The notes beneath the pieces are model-generated. The model made no database searches, was not told the origin of the DNA, and worked only from the letters and a program-made list of their open reading frames with translations. From Candidatus Nomurabacteria bacterium RIFCSPHIGHO2_02_FULL_38_15 (GTDB taxonomy: Bacteria > Patescibacteriota > Minisyncoccia > Phycocordibacterales > UBA9973), in contig MFUC01000009.1 of the NCBI GenBank assembly GCA_001785575.1, positions 1 to 36,657 of the forward strand: 36,657 nucleotides of DNA. The letters run 5' to 3'. Made by a program: the position numbers and the translations under genes. Within the stretch, counting starts at the first letter, position 1, and every line of letters begins with the position of its first letter. Positions 1-8,003 of this stretch are shown here, in pieces.

Positions 1-87
1 GTCCAAGAGCCTGCTGCCATCAAAGAATCCAACGCCACCAAAGAAGTTCCTGAAGATGTTTTGAAAAGAATTTTAAATCAGGATTAA
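1..87 (+). CDS. C-terminal end of an unidentified protein (partial)
   Basis: An open frame enters from the left edge and ends with TAA at 85-87. The visible 28 residues are hydrophilic and charged and end in VLKRILNQD. No domain can be recognised from so short a tail. The next gene starts 11 bases further on the same strand, so the two may be cotranscribed. Confidence 0.5.
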   Translation, partial: VQEPAAIKESNATKEVPEDVLKRILNQD

Positions 88-98
88 GGTAAATATTT

Positions 99-1562
99 AT
101 GAAAAATTGTTTAAGCCAGATAATCACAATAACTTTTCTAGCAATTAGTTTATTATCACCTGTAGGGCGGGCTTGGGCCGGAGTTATTTTTTCAGAGATT
201 GCTTGGATGGGCGGTTCAAACTCAAGCGCCGATGAATGGATTGAAATATATAATGATAGTGAAAGTGATGTTAATTTAGATGGTTATACTATTGTTATCG
301 AAGCTATAATTAACGAAACAGAAAGTAAAAAAACTTCAATTAAACTCTCTGGTATTATTGGATCTAAAAAATATTACCTAATTGAACGAACGGATGATAA
401 CTCTGTGCCAAATATTACTTCTGATTTACCACCAGCACCTTTTGGTTCAGGTCTGAATAACTCAGGCAATAATTTGTATTTAAAAAATGCCGAAGGCCAA
501 AATGCTGACTCACTTTTATTTTCAAGTGGTTGGCCGGCCGGTGATAATGCAACTAAACAAACCATGCAGTTTGTTGGTGGTCAGTGGCTAACGGCTGAAT
601 CAACGCCAAAAAGTGCGCCCCTAGATTCAAGTACGAGTGATCAAACAAATAATCTGCCAGTGAATAATCCACCTAATAATCCAGGCGCTAGTCAATCAAC
701 AGGTGGCAGTGTTTATGTACCACTCAAAAACCAATCTCGTTTTATTGTCAGTATTGCCGGTGACATGTTGGCGCAAATACCAACTCTAGTGGAATTAGAC
801 CACCGTGATGATCAGGGTATTAAAAATAATTATGGTATCTACCGAGTAAATTTTGGTGACGGTAACACTAAGGATTTTAAGCCTGATGAAAAAATTACCC
901 ATACGTATGAATATCCTGGCTATTATAGAATCACACTCAAGTTTATGGATTCGGCTTGGTCAATCATTCCTAAAAAGCAAACATTCATAAATGTCCAAAT
1001 AGATGAGCCATTAATCTATATTGATACCAGTCGTGCGCCAATTTTAATTATTAAGAATAAAAGCTCTAAAGATATTGATTTGGGTGGTTTTACATTTACC
1101 GATGGAGTGAAGACGTTCAGTCCACCCGAGGGCTCGATCGTTTTTGCTAACAAAGAAGTTTGGCTGGCTCCATCTGTGACTGGTTTTTCACAAAATGAAA
1201 TTCTAGGTTTGAACCTACTATCTAAGGCGGGCCAAGCCATTGCTTTGCAAACAAATTCACAGCCCAATACCTTAAATACTAAAACGGCAAGTACGCTAAA
1301 ACCAAAAATTTTAAGCCAAAATAAAATGCCAGCCCAGTTATTAGGTGCGATTGAACCAACATGGTCACTAGAATCGCGCGATAGTATCCAAAGTCAAAGC
1401 GCTAATATAAGTGAAGCCCAGCCAGTTCAAAATCAAAATAAAAAGAATCTGTTTATTTGGTTTTTATTTGGAGCTTTAATTTTAGGCGGTTCGTTGGTTT
1501 TTATTAAATTACGCAAAATAGAAAATAAAGAGGCCAACGAATTTAGTCTACTTGAGGAATAG
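99..1562 (+). CDS. Membrane-anchored surface protein with lamin-tail and PKD domains
   Basis: A 487-residue exported protein. Residues 1-27 form a signal peptide ending in an AWA/G type site. Residues about 28-150 look like a lamin-tail domain (FSEIAWMGG, then DEWIEIYN, a typical LTD opening). Residues about 225-300 hold a PKD-like beta domain with a THTYEYPGYYRITL core. Residues about 305-375 look like a second LTD-like beta sandwich (LGGFTFTDG). A Ser/Gln/Asn-rich linker leads to one transmembrane helix at about 450-472 and a short charged tail, so the protein is probably held in the cytoplasmic membrane facing out. LTD proteins of this layout are common in CPR genomes; their role is unproven, with adhesion or wall association a guess. 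No Shine-Dalgarno precedes the ATG. It converges tail to tail with the DUF5667 gene, 2 bases apart. Confidence 0.75.
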   Translation: MKNCLSQIITITFLAISLLSPVGRAWAGVIFSEIAWMGGSNSSADEWIEIYNDSESDVNLDGYTIVIEAIINETESKKTSIKLSGIIGSKKYYLIERTDDNSVPNITSDLPPAPFGSGLNNSGNNLYLKNAEGQNADSLLFSSGWPAGDNATKQTMQFVGGQWLTAESTPKSAPLDSSTSDQTNNLPVNNPPNNPGASQSTGGSVYVPLKNQSRFIVSIAGDMLAQIPTLVELDHRDDQGIKNNYGIYRVNFGDGNTKDFKPDEKITHTYEYPGYYRITLKFMDSAWSIIPKKQTFINVQIDEPLIYIDTSRAPILIIKNKSSKDIDLGGFTFTDGVKTFSPPEGSIVFANKEVWLAPSVTGFSQNEILGLNLLSKAGQAIALQTNSQPNTLNTKTASTLKPKILSQNKMPAQLLGAIEPTWSLESRDSIQSQSANISEAQPVQNQNKKNLFIWFLFGALILGGSLVFIKLRKIENKEANEFSLLEE

Positions 1563-1564
1563 TC

Positions 1565-2350
1565 TTATTCTTTGTTATCGCTTAGCCTGTCTTCGCCAGT
1601 TCCAGCTGGAATATCGGTAGTCTCTAGGCCGGTTTCAATTTGGGATACATCATAATCAAGTTGATCAGTTTCAGATTTTTTTGGCAAGGCAATGTCTTTG
1701 ATGGCATCAGTAATAGAGTCTTTATTCTTTGTTATAGCTTCAGTCAATTCATTTCCAGTCGAGCCAGTTTCTTTATTTTTTTCATCAACTAAAGCTGTTA
1801 GGATTTTTACATCACTAGCAATATTGGCCTCAAGATCTTTAACTTCAATTAGGGCTTCTTTTTGGTCAGCTTCATTTGAGCCACTAGCAACTATTGTGGC
1901 ATTATCCTTGGCGTCTTTAATGTGGCTTTCTAATTCTTTTGAGGCGATAGCAATTTTCTCAGCAACTTTTTCGTCAGTACCGGTATCGTTTGCTAAAATA
2001 GTTTTCATTTCATTCAAGCGAGTTTCAGCGCGTAACTTGCTGTAAATAATTTTCTTTTTAGGAGTGTTTTTAGTGATACCTTTTATATTTTCAAGTTGAA
2101 GTTTAATTGGATAGGTTGAATCACCCGGTAGGGCATTTTGGGAAGCGAAGCTAACACCTGAACCTGAGACTAAAATTAAAAAGGCAAAAGCCATACTGTA
2201 CCTAACCCACGGCAGAGTCATAAAAGGTGACTTAACCGGGTTTTGATTTGATCGAACATGCCAAACTAGTGATGAGCGCATCACATTTTTTTCATTAGCT
2301 GTCATAACAACATCTTTGACTATTTGGTTGTATTGTTTATTCAGGTTCAT
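1565..2350 (-). CDS. DUF5667 membrane protein, probable anti-sigma partner
   Basis: A 261-residue single-pass protein. About 50 N-terminal residues are cytoplasmic, a transmembrane segment lies at about 52-70, and then comes the DUF5667 hallmark LPGDSTYPIKLQLENIK. The rest is a long charged, helix-rich part (coiled-coil-like) ending in an acidic tail. The gene overlaps the end of the upstream ECF sigma gene by 14 bases, the usual arrangement for translational coupling of a sigma factor and its membrane-bound regulator. The anti-sigma role is inferred from this context; there is no zinc-binding HxxxCxxC motif, so it is not a classical ZAS protein. Confidence 0.7.
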   Translation of the reverse strand: MNLNKQYNQIVKDVVMTANEKNVMRSSLVWHVRSNQNPVKSPFMTLPWVRYSMAFAFLILVSGSGVSFASQNALPGDSTYPIKLQLENIKGITKNTPKKKIIYSKLRAETRLNEMKTILANDTGTDEKVAEKIAIASKELESHIKDAKDNATIVASGSNEADQKEALIEVKDLEANIASDVKILTALVDEKNKETGSTGNELTEAITKNKDSITDAIKDIALPKKSETDQLDYDVSQIETGLETTDIPAGTGEDRLSDNKE

Positions 2351-2840
2351 ATTTTTTAAAACTTTCTCTTAAGGCTTCTTTGGCTCGGTGTAATCTAACT
2401 GAGGCCAAGTTGTTTGATATCTCTAAGACCTCAGCAATTTCATTTGAATTTAAACCAGCTTCAATATGCAGTAATAACACTTCTTTGTATTTATCAGGCA
2501 GTGTGTTAGCTTCTTCAAACAATTTTTTTACATCATCTATAACTTCGTGATTAACTGCATGACTTTTTACATCAAAACCATTCTCGATCATTTCATCAAG
2601 CGAGTAGCTTTTGCTTTTGCGATAATGATCAATAATTTTATTGCGAGCAATATGATAAATCAAGGCCCGACTATTTTCGATTGGTTTATCTTGCAACAAA
2701 ACTTCCCAAAATTTAGTGAAGCTTTCCTGGGTCAAATCAAGCGCAATTTCGCGATTACTGACCCTAAATAATACAAAACGAAAAACTTCATCATTGTGAG
2801 ACTCGAAAATATCAAGGAATATTTGCTCTTTTTTGTTCAC
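2337..2840 (-). CDS. ECF-type RNA polymerase sigma factor
   Basis: At 167 residues this fits the ECF (group 4) sigma-70 size. Region 2 is at about 10-70 (FRFVLFRVSNREIALDLTQE, then a Phe/Trp-rich FTKFWE helix). Region 4 is at about 110-160, with LPDKYKEVLLLH followed by a helix-turn-helix (LNSNEIAEVLEISNN) and RLHRAKEALRE. It would direct RNA polymerase to a stress or envelope regulon, held in check by the overlapping DUF5667 protein. The start chosen is GTG at 2838-2840. A TATAAA-like -10 on the minus strand (2846-2851) ends only 5 bases before it, which suggests a leaderless mRNA. The target promoters cannot be told from this window. Confidence 0.88.
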   Translation of the reverse strand: MNKKEQIFLDIFESHNDEVFRFVLFRVSNREIALDLTQESFTKFWEVLLQDKPIENSRALIYHIARNKIIDHYRKSKSYSLDEMIENGFDVKSHAVNHEVIDDVKKLFEEANTLPDKYKEVLLLHIEAGLNSNEIAEVLEISNNLASVRLHRAKEALRESFKKYEPE

Positions 2841-2960
2841 GTTAATTTATAGTAGCCTTCAAATATAATGACGTTTTAATCGACCCTTTATTACACTATA
2901 ATAGTACCATAAGTATCAAAGTAGAGCTAAAAAGCGTTTTTTCTGCTAGAATAAGAATAT

Positions 2961-4373
2961 ATGAGTATTAGCAAAAAGCATCTAGTAATTGTTGGCTCAG
3001 GTTTTGCTGGTGTTGAATTAGCCCGTCGAATGGTGCCTCTAATAAAAAAAGGTCTATATGAAGTTAGTTTAATTTCTAATCATGGCTACTTTGAATATTA
3101 TCCAGGTATTTATCGAATCATGATTGGTGAAACGCCCATTCAAGTTAAAATTCGTTTAGACCAAATTGTGCCTAGTTGCGTAAAAATTATTGAAGATACT
3201 ATTAGTAGAATTGATACTGTTAATAAAAAAATTTACAGTAATGATGACATTGAAAATGAGTATGAATATGACGAATTAGTTTTGGGTTTGGGTTCGGTAC
3301 CGAATTATTTTAGTATTCCAGGACTTGAAGACGGGGCCTTTGTTTTTCGAACAACTGGCAATGCTGTGGAATTACGCAATCATTTACACGAACTGTTAAT
3401 TAAAACTAGGGCTGAAGAGATAAATAATGAGCCAGTTTTAATGCATAACTTACATATTATTATTGGCGGCGGGGGACCCGTGGGTGTTGAACTAGCTGGC
3501 GCACTTTCAAGTTATATGCGCCAAATGGCTAAGGCTAATAAAATTCCACCAGATAAAGTCACGATTGATTTGATTGAAGCCGGCCCACGATTATTACCGA
3601 GAGTGCCCGAAAATGGCTCGGCTGAAATTGCCGAATTTTTAGGCAAACGCGGTGTGAATATTTTCGTAAACAGGCCGATAAAAAGCATAGCCAAAGAAAC
3701 TGTGATGTTAGAAGACGTTACGCTGAATGCTAAAACAATTGTCTGGACTGGGGGCATAATACCAAACCCATTGTATACACAGGTGTCTAATTTCACCTGC
3801 GATCGTGGTCGGGTATGTGTTGACGAATTTATGCAAGCCACTGGGTGTGTTGATATTTATATTGTCGGCGATGGGGCCAATACGAAAGGTGCGGGCCTGG
3901 CTCAAGGCGCCATCCATGACGGTAAGTACTTAGCTAAACTTTTTAAAGCTAAAGCCCTAAGTCGGGCTTGGCCTAAATACAAGCAAGCCAAAACTGGTTT
4001 TGTTATACCGATTGGCTCAAACTGGGCAATGATGGTTTTTGGTAATTTTGTTTGGGCTGGATTTATCCCTGGAGTTATACGCTACTTTATTGATGTTGAA
4101 TATTTCTTCAAGCGTCTATCTATAGCTAAATTCCTTGACCTTTACTGGGAGGGCTTTAAATACCGCCGACATAGATATATTGAATTGCCAATTGAAGAAT
4201 CACTTAAAAAACCTAAAAATTCTGGCTTGCCTGCGCAGTCAGGCCGGGCGCTTGTTTATATTATCGGCTTTTTGGCCATTATCTTTCTAGGTGTTGTTGG
4301 TTTAGGCTATATAAATAATAAAATTAGCGGGGGAGATAATTCAACCTTTACCGCAGGGTCTTTGTTTAAATAA
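2961..4373 (+). CDS. NAD(P)H:quinone oxidoreductase-like FAD protein (NDH-2 family)
   Basis: A 470-residue pyridine-nucleotide-disulphide-type flavoprotein. A first Rossmann motif at about 8-22 (IVGSGFAGVELARR) binds FAD, a second near 165-180 (IIIGGGGPVGVELAG) binds NAD(P)H, and IYIVGDGAN near 300 is the second FAD contact. YFEYYPGIYRIMIG resembles the active region of type II NADH dehydrogenases. A hydrophobic helix near the C-terminus (about 430-452) could anchor it in the membrane. Family knowledge suggests NADH oxidation with electron transfer to a quinone or other acceptor; the acceptor is unknown and CPR often lack a respiratory chain. TAGAAT at 2947-2952 ends 8 bases before the ATG, so the mRNA may be leaderless. 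Confidence 0.82.
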   Translation: MSISKKHLVIVGSGFAGVELARRMVPLIKKGLYEVSLISNHGYFEYYPGIYRIMIGETPIQVKIRLDQIVPSCVKIIEDTISRIDTVNKKIYSNDDIENEYEYDELVLGLGSVPNYFSIPGLEDGAFVFRTTGNAVELRNHLHELLIKTRAEEINNEPVLMHNLHIIIGGGGPVGVELAGALSSYMRQMAKANKIPPDKVTIDLIEAGPRLLPRVPENGSAEIAEFLGKRGVNIFVNRPIKSIAKETVMLEDVTLNAKTIVWTGGIIPNPLYTQVSNFTCDRGRVCVDEFMQATGCVDIYIVGDGANTKGAGLAQGAIHDGKYLAKLFKAKALSRAWPKYKQAKTGFVIPIGSNWAMMVFGNFVWAGFIPGVIRYFIDVEYFFKRLSIAKFLDLYWEGFKYRRHRYIELPIEESLKKPKNSGLPAQSGRALVYIIGFLAIIFLGVVGLGYINNKISGGDNSTFTAGSLFK

Positions 4374-4383
4374 GAGTTAGACC

Positions 4384-4406
4384 ACTTGGGAGTTGAGCTC
4401 CCAAGT
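4384..4406. repeat. Short palindromic repeat (ACTTGGGAG family)
   Basis: A 23-base perfect stem-loop between two genes with arms ACTTGGGAG and CTCCCAAGT. A near-identical palindrome is at 20183-20204. There is no T-run after it, so it is not a normal intrinsic terminator. Confidence 0.75.
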
Positions 4407-4459
4407 AAGAATTTGACTTTGGTAATTTCAAAGAGTAGACTGACAAAAAATCAGTTCGT

Positions 4460-5185
4460 ATGAAAAATCAGAAAAAATTATTTCTCGTGGCGCTTCATGT
4501 AGAAAGTACTAAACAATCTTTTGATGAAGCAAAAAAAATCTTTGCTGGCGGGGCCGATGGTGTGCTGTTGGTAAATAATGGTTTTATGGTGTTTGCAAAA
4601 GATTTGTTTTCCGTAGCTGAAGCTATCAAAAAACAATATGCAAATTGGATTGTTGGAATTAATCCGCTTGACATAGAAGCCGGTGATGCTGTCCGCATGT
4701 TTGGCGAACATGGTAAGAATTTAGACACTCTGTGGGTTGACGATGGAGGGATTATTGAGGGCAGTGACGTAATGATTTTAAATAGGTACGTTGATACATA
4801 CCTAAAGTTGCTAAATCAAAAGCAGCAATACTATGGCAGTATAGATTTTAAATACAAGCAACCTGCCAAGGATTTGGTTGCAGTTTCTAAACTCGCGGCT
4901 GAAAAGTTTGGCGTGGTAATTACCAGCGGTCCTGCTACTGGCAAGGAGCCCGACCTTCAAAAAATCATGACCATTAAGCAGGCGATTGGTGATACACCGT
5001 TAGGTATTGCTAGCGGTATGTCGACAGATAATATTGGTTTGTTTTTGCCTTACGCCGACATTTTTATTGTCGGAACATCATTGTTGGTAGACCATAGTGA
5101 TCAGTTTTTTTATGATCAAGAAAAGATTGAAAAGTTCAGAGCTCGGATTGATGACTACGAGGGCGAACTTATTGCTCAAGTCTAA
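4460..5185 (+). CDS. BtpA-like TIM-barrel protein
   Basis: A 241-residue protein that reads as a TIM barrel of the BtpA/SgcQ family: an N-terminal strand with GGADGVLLVNNGF, a middle part ITSGPATGKEPDL, and the C-terminal phosphate-binding-like strands IASGMSTDNIG and FIVGTSL. BtpA was named for photosystem I stability in cyanobacteria, but family members outside phototrophs have no settled reaction, so I assign only the fold and family. It is a stand-alone gene, followed by an intrinsic terminator and then the L10 leader. No Shine-Dalgarno is seen before the ATG. Confidence 0.75.
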   Translation: MKNQKKLFLVALHVESTKQSFDEAKKIFAGGADGVLLVNNGFMVFAKDLFSVAEAIKKQYANWIVGINPLDIEAGDAVRMFGEHGKNLDTLWVDDGGIIEGSDVMILNRYVDTYLKLLNQKQQYYGSIDFKYKQPAKDLVAVSKLAAEKFGVVITSGPATGKEPDLQKIMTIKQAIGDTPLGIASGMSTDNIGLFLPYADIFIVGTSLLVDHSDQFFYDQEKIEKFRARIDDYEGELIAQV

Positions 5186-5192
5186 AAATAAC

Positions 5193-5214
5193 AAAGCCCT
5201 CATGTGAGGGCTTT
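5193..5214 (+). terminator. Intrinsic terminator after the BtpA-like gene
   Basis: A GCCCTCA/TGAGGGC hairpin is followed by TTTT and starts 8 bases after the stop codon. It separates the BtpA-like gene from the ribosomal protein operon. Confidence 0.85.
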
Positions 5215-5251
5215 TGAATTTGCAAAAAGTGTAAGGTTGTGGTAATTTGGA

Positions 5252-5345
5252 CAAGTTAGCTTAAGACAGCAAGCAGTCTTGATCATAAGTCCGACTTATG
5301 GCTAGAAGATAATGAGACTTGCCGAGGTTATTTTTTAAATACTCA
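5252..5345 (+). promoter_or_regulatory. Ribosomal protein L10 leader
   Basis: Upstream of rplJ lies AAGACAGCAAGCAG and, about 50 bases later, GACTTGCCGAGGTTA. This is the known L10-leader signature (AGACAGCAGG ... CCUGCCGAGGU, with GCAAG pairing CTTGC here). In other bacteria L10 or L10(L12)4 binds this RNA and represses its own operon. The apical part is taken up by a palindrome at 5284-5300. About 60 bases downstream, just before the start codon, CTTAAGAATTAATTTTTTAAG can form an AU-rich hairpin that might be the regulated element. No Shine-Dalgarno is visible, so repression must act in another way. Confidence 0.82.
5284..5300. repeat. Palindromic repeat (CATAAGTCCGACTTATG) inside the L10 leader
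   Basis: A perfect stem with a 3-base loop occupies the apical loop of the L10 leader. The same sequence, two bases longer on each side, occurs between genes at 20161-20181, so it is a dispersed repeat and not part of the conserved leader. Confidence 0.8.
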
Positions 5346-5407
5346 AAAAAGCTAGCTGGTCGTTACAAAAAACTTAAGAATTAATTTTTTAAGAAAAAAT
5401 AATTATT

Positions 5408-5896
5408 ATGGCACTTACAAAATCAAAAAAACAAGAGGTGCTGGGCAGTTTGGCTGAAATTATTAAAGGGGCAAAAACTTTGGTTTTTGTAAAATTTGAT
5501 AAGCTTTCGGTTTTTAATTCAAATGCCTTGCGTCGCGAATTGCGCCAAAATGACTCGGGTTTACGTGTGGCCAAGAAGCGTTTATTGCTTCGCGCACTGG
5601 ACGAGGGTGGTTTTAAGGGCGAGGTTCCAACAATCGAGGGCGAGGTCATGTTGGCCTATAGCGCTGATGAACTGGCCCCAGCTCAAAAGGTTTACGACTT
5701 TCAAAAAACTCACAAAGACAATATTTCAATTGTTGGCGGAGTCTTTGATGGAAGTTATATGAACCAGGTTGAAATGATGAATATTGCAACGATTCCTGGA
5801 ATGCAAGGTTTGCGAGGAATGTTTGTTAATGTTATTAATTCACCAATTCAAAGATTTGCTATTGCGCTTTCTGAAGTTGCAAAAAAGCAAGGCTAA
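5408..5896 (+). CDS. rplJ: Large subunit ribosomal protein uL10
   Basis: A 162-residue protein of L10 length. It opens with MALTKSKKQEVLGSLAEII, carries the KFDKLS...LRRELRQND...VAKKRLL RNA-binding part, and ends with a helix (FVNVINSPIQRFAIALSEVAKK) that fits the L12-dimer binding tail. It forms the base of the L7/L12 stalk on the 50S subunit. It is the first gene of an L10-L12 operon preceded by an L10 leader. The common upstream neighbours rplK and rplA (uL11, uL1) are not here. Confidence 0.97.
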   Translation: MALTKSKKQEVLGSLAEIIKGAKTLVFVKFDKLSVFNSNALRRELRQNDSGLRVAKKRLLLRALDEGGFKGEVPTIEGEVMLAYSADELAPAQKVYDFQKTHKDNISIVGGVFDGSYMNQVEMMNIATIPGMQGLRGMFVNVINSPIQRFAIALSEVAKKQG

Positions 5897-5944
5897 ATAG
5901 AAAGCTAAAAATTTACTAAATTATAAAATTAATATAAAAATATT

Positions 5945-6331
5945 ATGGAAGAAAATACAGAATTTACAGTTCCCGCAAAATTTGCTGGAATTGTGGCAGA
6001 GGTTGAAAAGCTTTCAGTCGTTGAACTAAACGAACTGGTTAAAGTTTTCGAAGTTAAGTGGGGCGTGTCAGCAACGGCTGTGGCAGTTGCGGGTCCAGCC
6101 GCCGAGGCAGGTGAGGAAAAGAGCGAATTTACAGTTGTGTTGGCTGGTGCGGGTGAGAACAAAATTGCTGTAATGAAGGTTGTTAAGGAAGTATTAGGCC
6201 TAGGTTTGAAAGATGCGAAAGACCTAGTTGATGCCGCGCCTTCAAATTTGAAGGAGGGTATTAAAAAAGAAGAGGCCGAAGCTTTGAAAAAGCAACTCGA
6301 AGAAGCCGGCGCAAGTGTTGAATTGAAATAA
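5945..6331 (+). CDS. rplL: Large subunit ribosomal protein bL12 (L7/L12)
   Basis: A 128-residue stalk protein. The N-terminal dimerisation helix (VEKLSVVELNELVKVFEVKWGV) is followed by an Ala/Gly/Glu hinge at about 45-57 and the C-terminal domain with KIAVMKVVKEVLGLGLKDAK and DLVDAAPSNLKEG, which contacts translation factors. It lies 48 bases after rplJ in the same operon and is followed by an intrinsic terminator. The gap before the ATG has no Shine-Dalgarno, although such stalk genes are normally among the best-initiated in a cell. Confidence 0.98.
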   Translation: MEENTEFTVPAKFAGIVAEVEKLSVVELNELVKVFEVKWGVSATAVAVAGPAAEAGEEKSEFTVVLAGAGENKIAVMKVVKEVLGLGLKDAKDLVDAAPSNLKEGIKKEEAEALKKQLEEAGASVELK

Positions 6332-6378
6332 GTTGAAATAATTGAGCTAAATTAAAAAATTTAAAACACATAAAATAT

Positions 6379-6406
6379 AAAAAGCAATAGTTTACTATTG
6401 CTTTTT
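6379..6406 (+). terminator. Terminator of the rplJ-rplL operon
   Basis: AAAAGCAATAG/CTATTGCTTTT forms a strong AT-rich hairpin ending in a T-run. It also overlaps the promoter region of the next gene (TATACT at 6415-6420). Confidence 0.85.
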
Positions 6407-6426
6407 ATATTTGGTATACTTGGGGT

Positions 6427-7026
6427 ATGCAAGAATCACTAGGAAAGATTTTCGGGAGTCCATACCGCGCACGTGTTATTAGGTTTTTTGTTTTAAATGA
6501 AGCCATTAGCCACAAAACAGCTAGCATTGCCAAAATGCTTAAAATTAAAAAAGCCTTGTTGCAACGAGAGCTAAATATTTTAAGCTCTATTGGTTTTGTA
6601 AATAAAAAATTATCAAAAGGGCGTACGTCTGGTTATCAAATAAATCTTGAATTTAAAAATCTAGAGCCTTTGAAGGATTTAGTTTTGCACCAAGACTTCA
6701 TTAAAAAAGAAGAGTATCCTAGAAAATTTCGCACGGCTGGTAAATTAAAACTTTTAATTATTTCAGGCACGTTGACCGACAATGACAAAAGTAGGGCTGA
6801 TTTATTAGTGGTGGCCGATCGGGTCAAGCGTACAGCTTTTGAATCGGCCTTGCGTTCTATTGAAGCCGAAATTGGCAAAGAATTAGTTTATGTATTGTTG
6901 GACACAAATGAATTTAAATATCGCATGGAAATGCGCGACAAATTACTGGCTGATATTCTTGACTTTGACCACGAGGAATTGTACAAATCCGCTGAGTTAT
7001 CCACAATGCGATTGCGCATTAATTAG
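6427..7026 (+). CDS. Winged-helix protein with nucleotidyltransferase-like C-terminal part
   Basis: A 199-residue protein. Residues 1-75 form an ArsR/MarR-like winged helix (SPYRARVIRFFVLNE at the start, then TASIAKMLKIKKALLQRELNI as the recognition region). Residues about 100-190 (ADLLVVADRVK, then an acidic patch) resemble the nucleotidyltransferase fold found after winged helices in many archaeal and CPR proteins. I see no clear catalytic GSxxxxxxxxSDxD motif, so the C-terminal part may be a sensor. TATACT at 6415-6420 ends 6 bases before the ATG, which fits a leaderless mRNA. The regulated genes are unknown. Confidence 0.65.
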   Translation: MQESLGKIFGSPYRARVIRFFVLNEAISHKTASIAKMLKIKKALLQRELNILSSIGFVNKKLSKGRTSGYQINLEFKNLEPLKDLVLHQDFIKKEEYPRKFRTAGKLKLLIISGTLTDNDKSRADLLVVADRVKRTAFESALRSIEAEIGKELVYVLLDTNEFKYRMEMRDKLLADILDFDHEELYKSAELSTMRLRIN

Positions 7027-7052
7027 TTTAAATAAAGGTATAATTAATAAAG

Positions 7053-7082
7053 ATAAAGGATCGATCGACCTTTATTTTTTAT
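7053..7082 (+). terminator. Intrinsic terminator
   Basis: ATAAAGG/CCTTTAT hairpin around GATC repeats followed by six T residues, 27 bases after the winged-helix gene. Confidence 0.75.
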
Positions 7083-7102
7083 TAGTAAGAGTATTCTAGA
7101 CT

Positions 7103-7783
7103 ATGCTCATAACTTCATGGGGGGAGATTTTCGCCGTAGCTCTCCAAAATCTTTGGTACGGTTTCGCTATGTTCGTGCCAAAATTGCTTTTAGCAGTAAT
7201 TTTATTCTTCATCGGTTGGTGGATTGCAACAATCATAGGCAAAGCTTTTGCCCAAGTGATTGGTGCACTTAAAATAGATCATCTATTTCGTTCAACTGGT
7301 ATTGATAAAGTTTTAGAGCGCGCAGGTACACATTTGTCAGTTGGTGGCTTTATTGGGGCAATTGTTAAATGGTTCATCATTATCGTATTTTTGATGACAT
7401 CATTACAAATCGTTGGCCTTACACAAGTTAACGACTTCCTTAAAGACATTGTAACTTCATTTGTACCACAAGTTCTAATTGCTGCGTTAGTATTGGTTGT
7501 TGGTTCAGTTTTGGCTGAAACAGCTCGCCGAATACTAACTGGTGGTGCCAAGGCCGCGAATGTTGGTTCAGCTAACATGATTGGTACAACTGCATTTTAT
7601 GCAATTTGGGTGTTTACACTTATAATTGCATTGTCACAACTAGGCATTGCGCCTGCATTTATGCAAATCTTGTTTACAGGTATTGTATTTATGTTGGCCC
7701 TTGCTGGTGGCTTGTCATTTGGTTTGGGTGGTAAAGAAACTGCATCTCGCACTCTTGACCGCGTTTCAAATAACATGCGCTAA
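7103..7783 (+). CDS. MscS-associated TM-helix membrane protein
   Basis: A 226-residue integral membrane protein with about five hydrophobic helices (near 20-45, 80-105, 118-140, 155-175, 185-205). The repeated arrangement of VPKLLLAVILFFIGWWIA and FVPQVLIAALVLVVGSVLA marks the conserved TM-helix repeat (PF05552 type) of small-conductance mechanosensitive channel relatives. The last helix is Gly/Ala-rich (ALAGGLSFGLGGKETA), as in the MscS pore helix, but the C-terminal cytoplasmic vestibule of MscS is absent. An osmotic channel role is possible but not shown. TATTCT at 7092-7097 ends 5 bases before the ATG. Confidence 0.75.
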   Translation: MLITSWGEIFAVALQNLWYGFAMFVPKLLLAVILFFIGWWIATIIGKAFAQVIGALKIDHLFRSTGIDKVLERAGTHLSVGGFIGAIVKWFIIIVFLMTSLQIVGLTQVNDFLKDIVTSFVPQVLIAALVLVVGSVLAETARRILTGGAKAANVGSANMIGTTAFYAIWVFTLIIALSQLGIAPAFMQILFTGIVFMLALAGGLSFGLGGKETASRTLDRVSNNMR

Positions 7784-7819
7784 AAAGTTTTACTAAATTC
7801 GTAAAAACTTTTAAAAAAC

Positions 7820-7853
7820 AAAAATCCCGCTTGTAAAATCAGCGGGATTTTTG
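7820..7853 (+). terminator. Intrinsic terminator
   Basis: AAAATCCCGC/GCGGGATTTTT forms a hairpin ending in a T-run, 37 bases after the membrane protein gene. Confidence 0.88.
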
Positions 7854-7867
7854 TTTGGCTAAATTTA

Positions 7868-7952
7868 CCTCACCCCTGACCCCTCTCCTGGCAAAAGGAG
7901 AGGGGAATCGTGAAAGTCCATCGTCTAATCAGGAGAGGGATTTAGGGTGAGG
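7868..7952. repeat. MITE-like inverted-repeat element (CCTCACCCC family)
   Basis: The left end reads CCTCACCCCTGACCCCTCTC and the right end is nearly its reverse complement, ending GGGTGAGG. The inside carries GGGAATCGTGAAAGT. A second full copy is at 32405-32512 and a left-half copy at 24579-24618, so this is a dispersed non-coding element of about 85-110 bases with terminal inverted repeats of about 22 bases. Confidence 0.8.
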
Positions 7953-7968
7953 TTGCGCTTTTTCGGCT

Positions 7969-8003
7969 CCTCCCCCTTGATAAGGGGGAGGTTGGGAGGG
8001 GGG
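7969..8003. repeat. CCTCCCCCTT palindromic repeat
   Basis: CCTCCCCCTT and AAGGGGGAGG form a perfect 10-base-pair stem with a 3-base loop, followed by TTGGGAGGGGGG. The same unit is at 18967-19000. It ends the gene-free stretch before the 23S leader. Confidence 0.8.
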
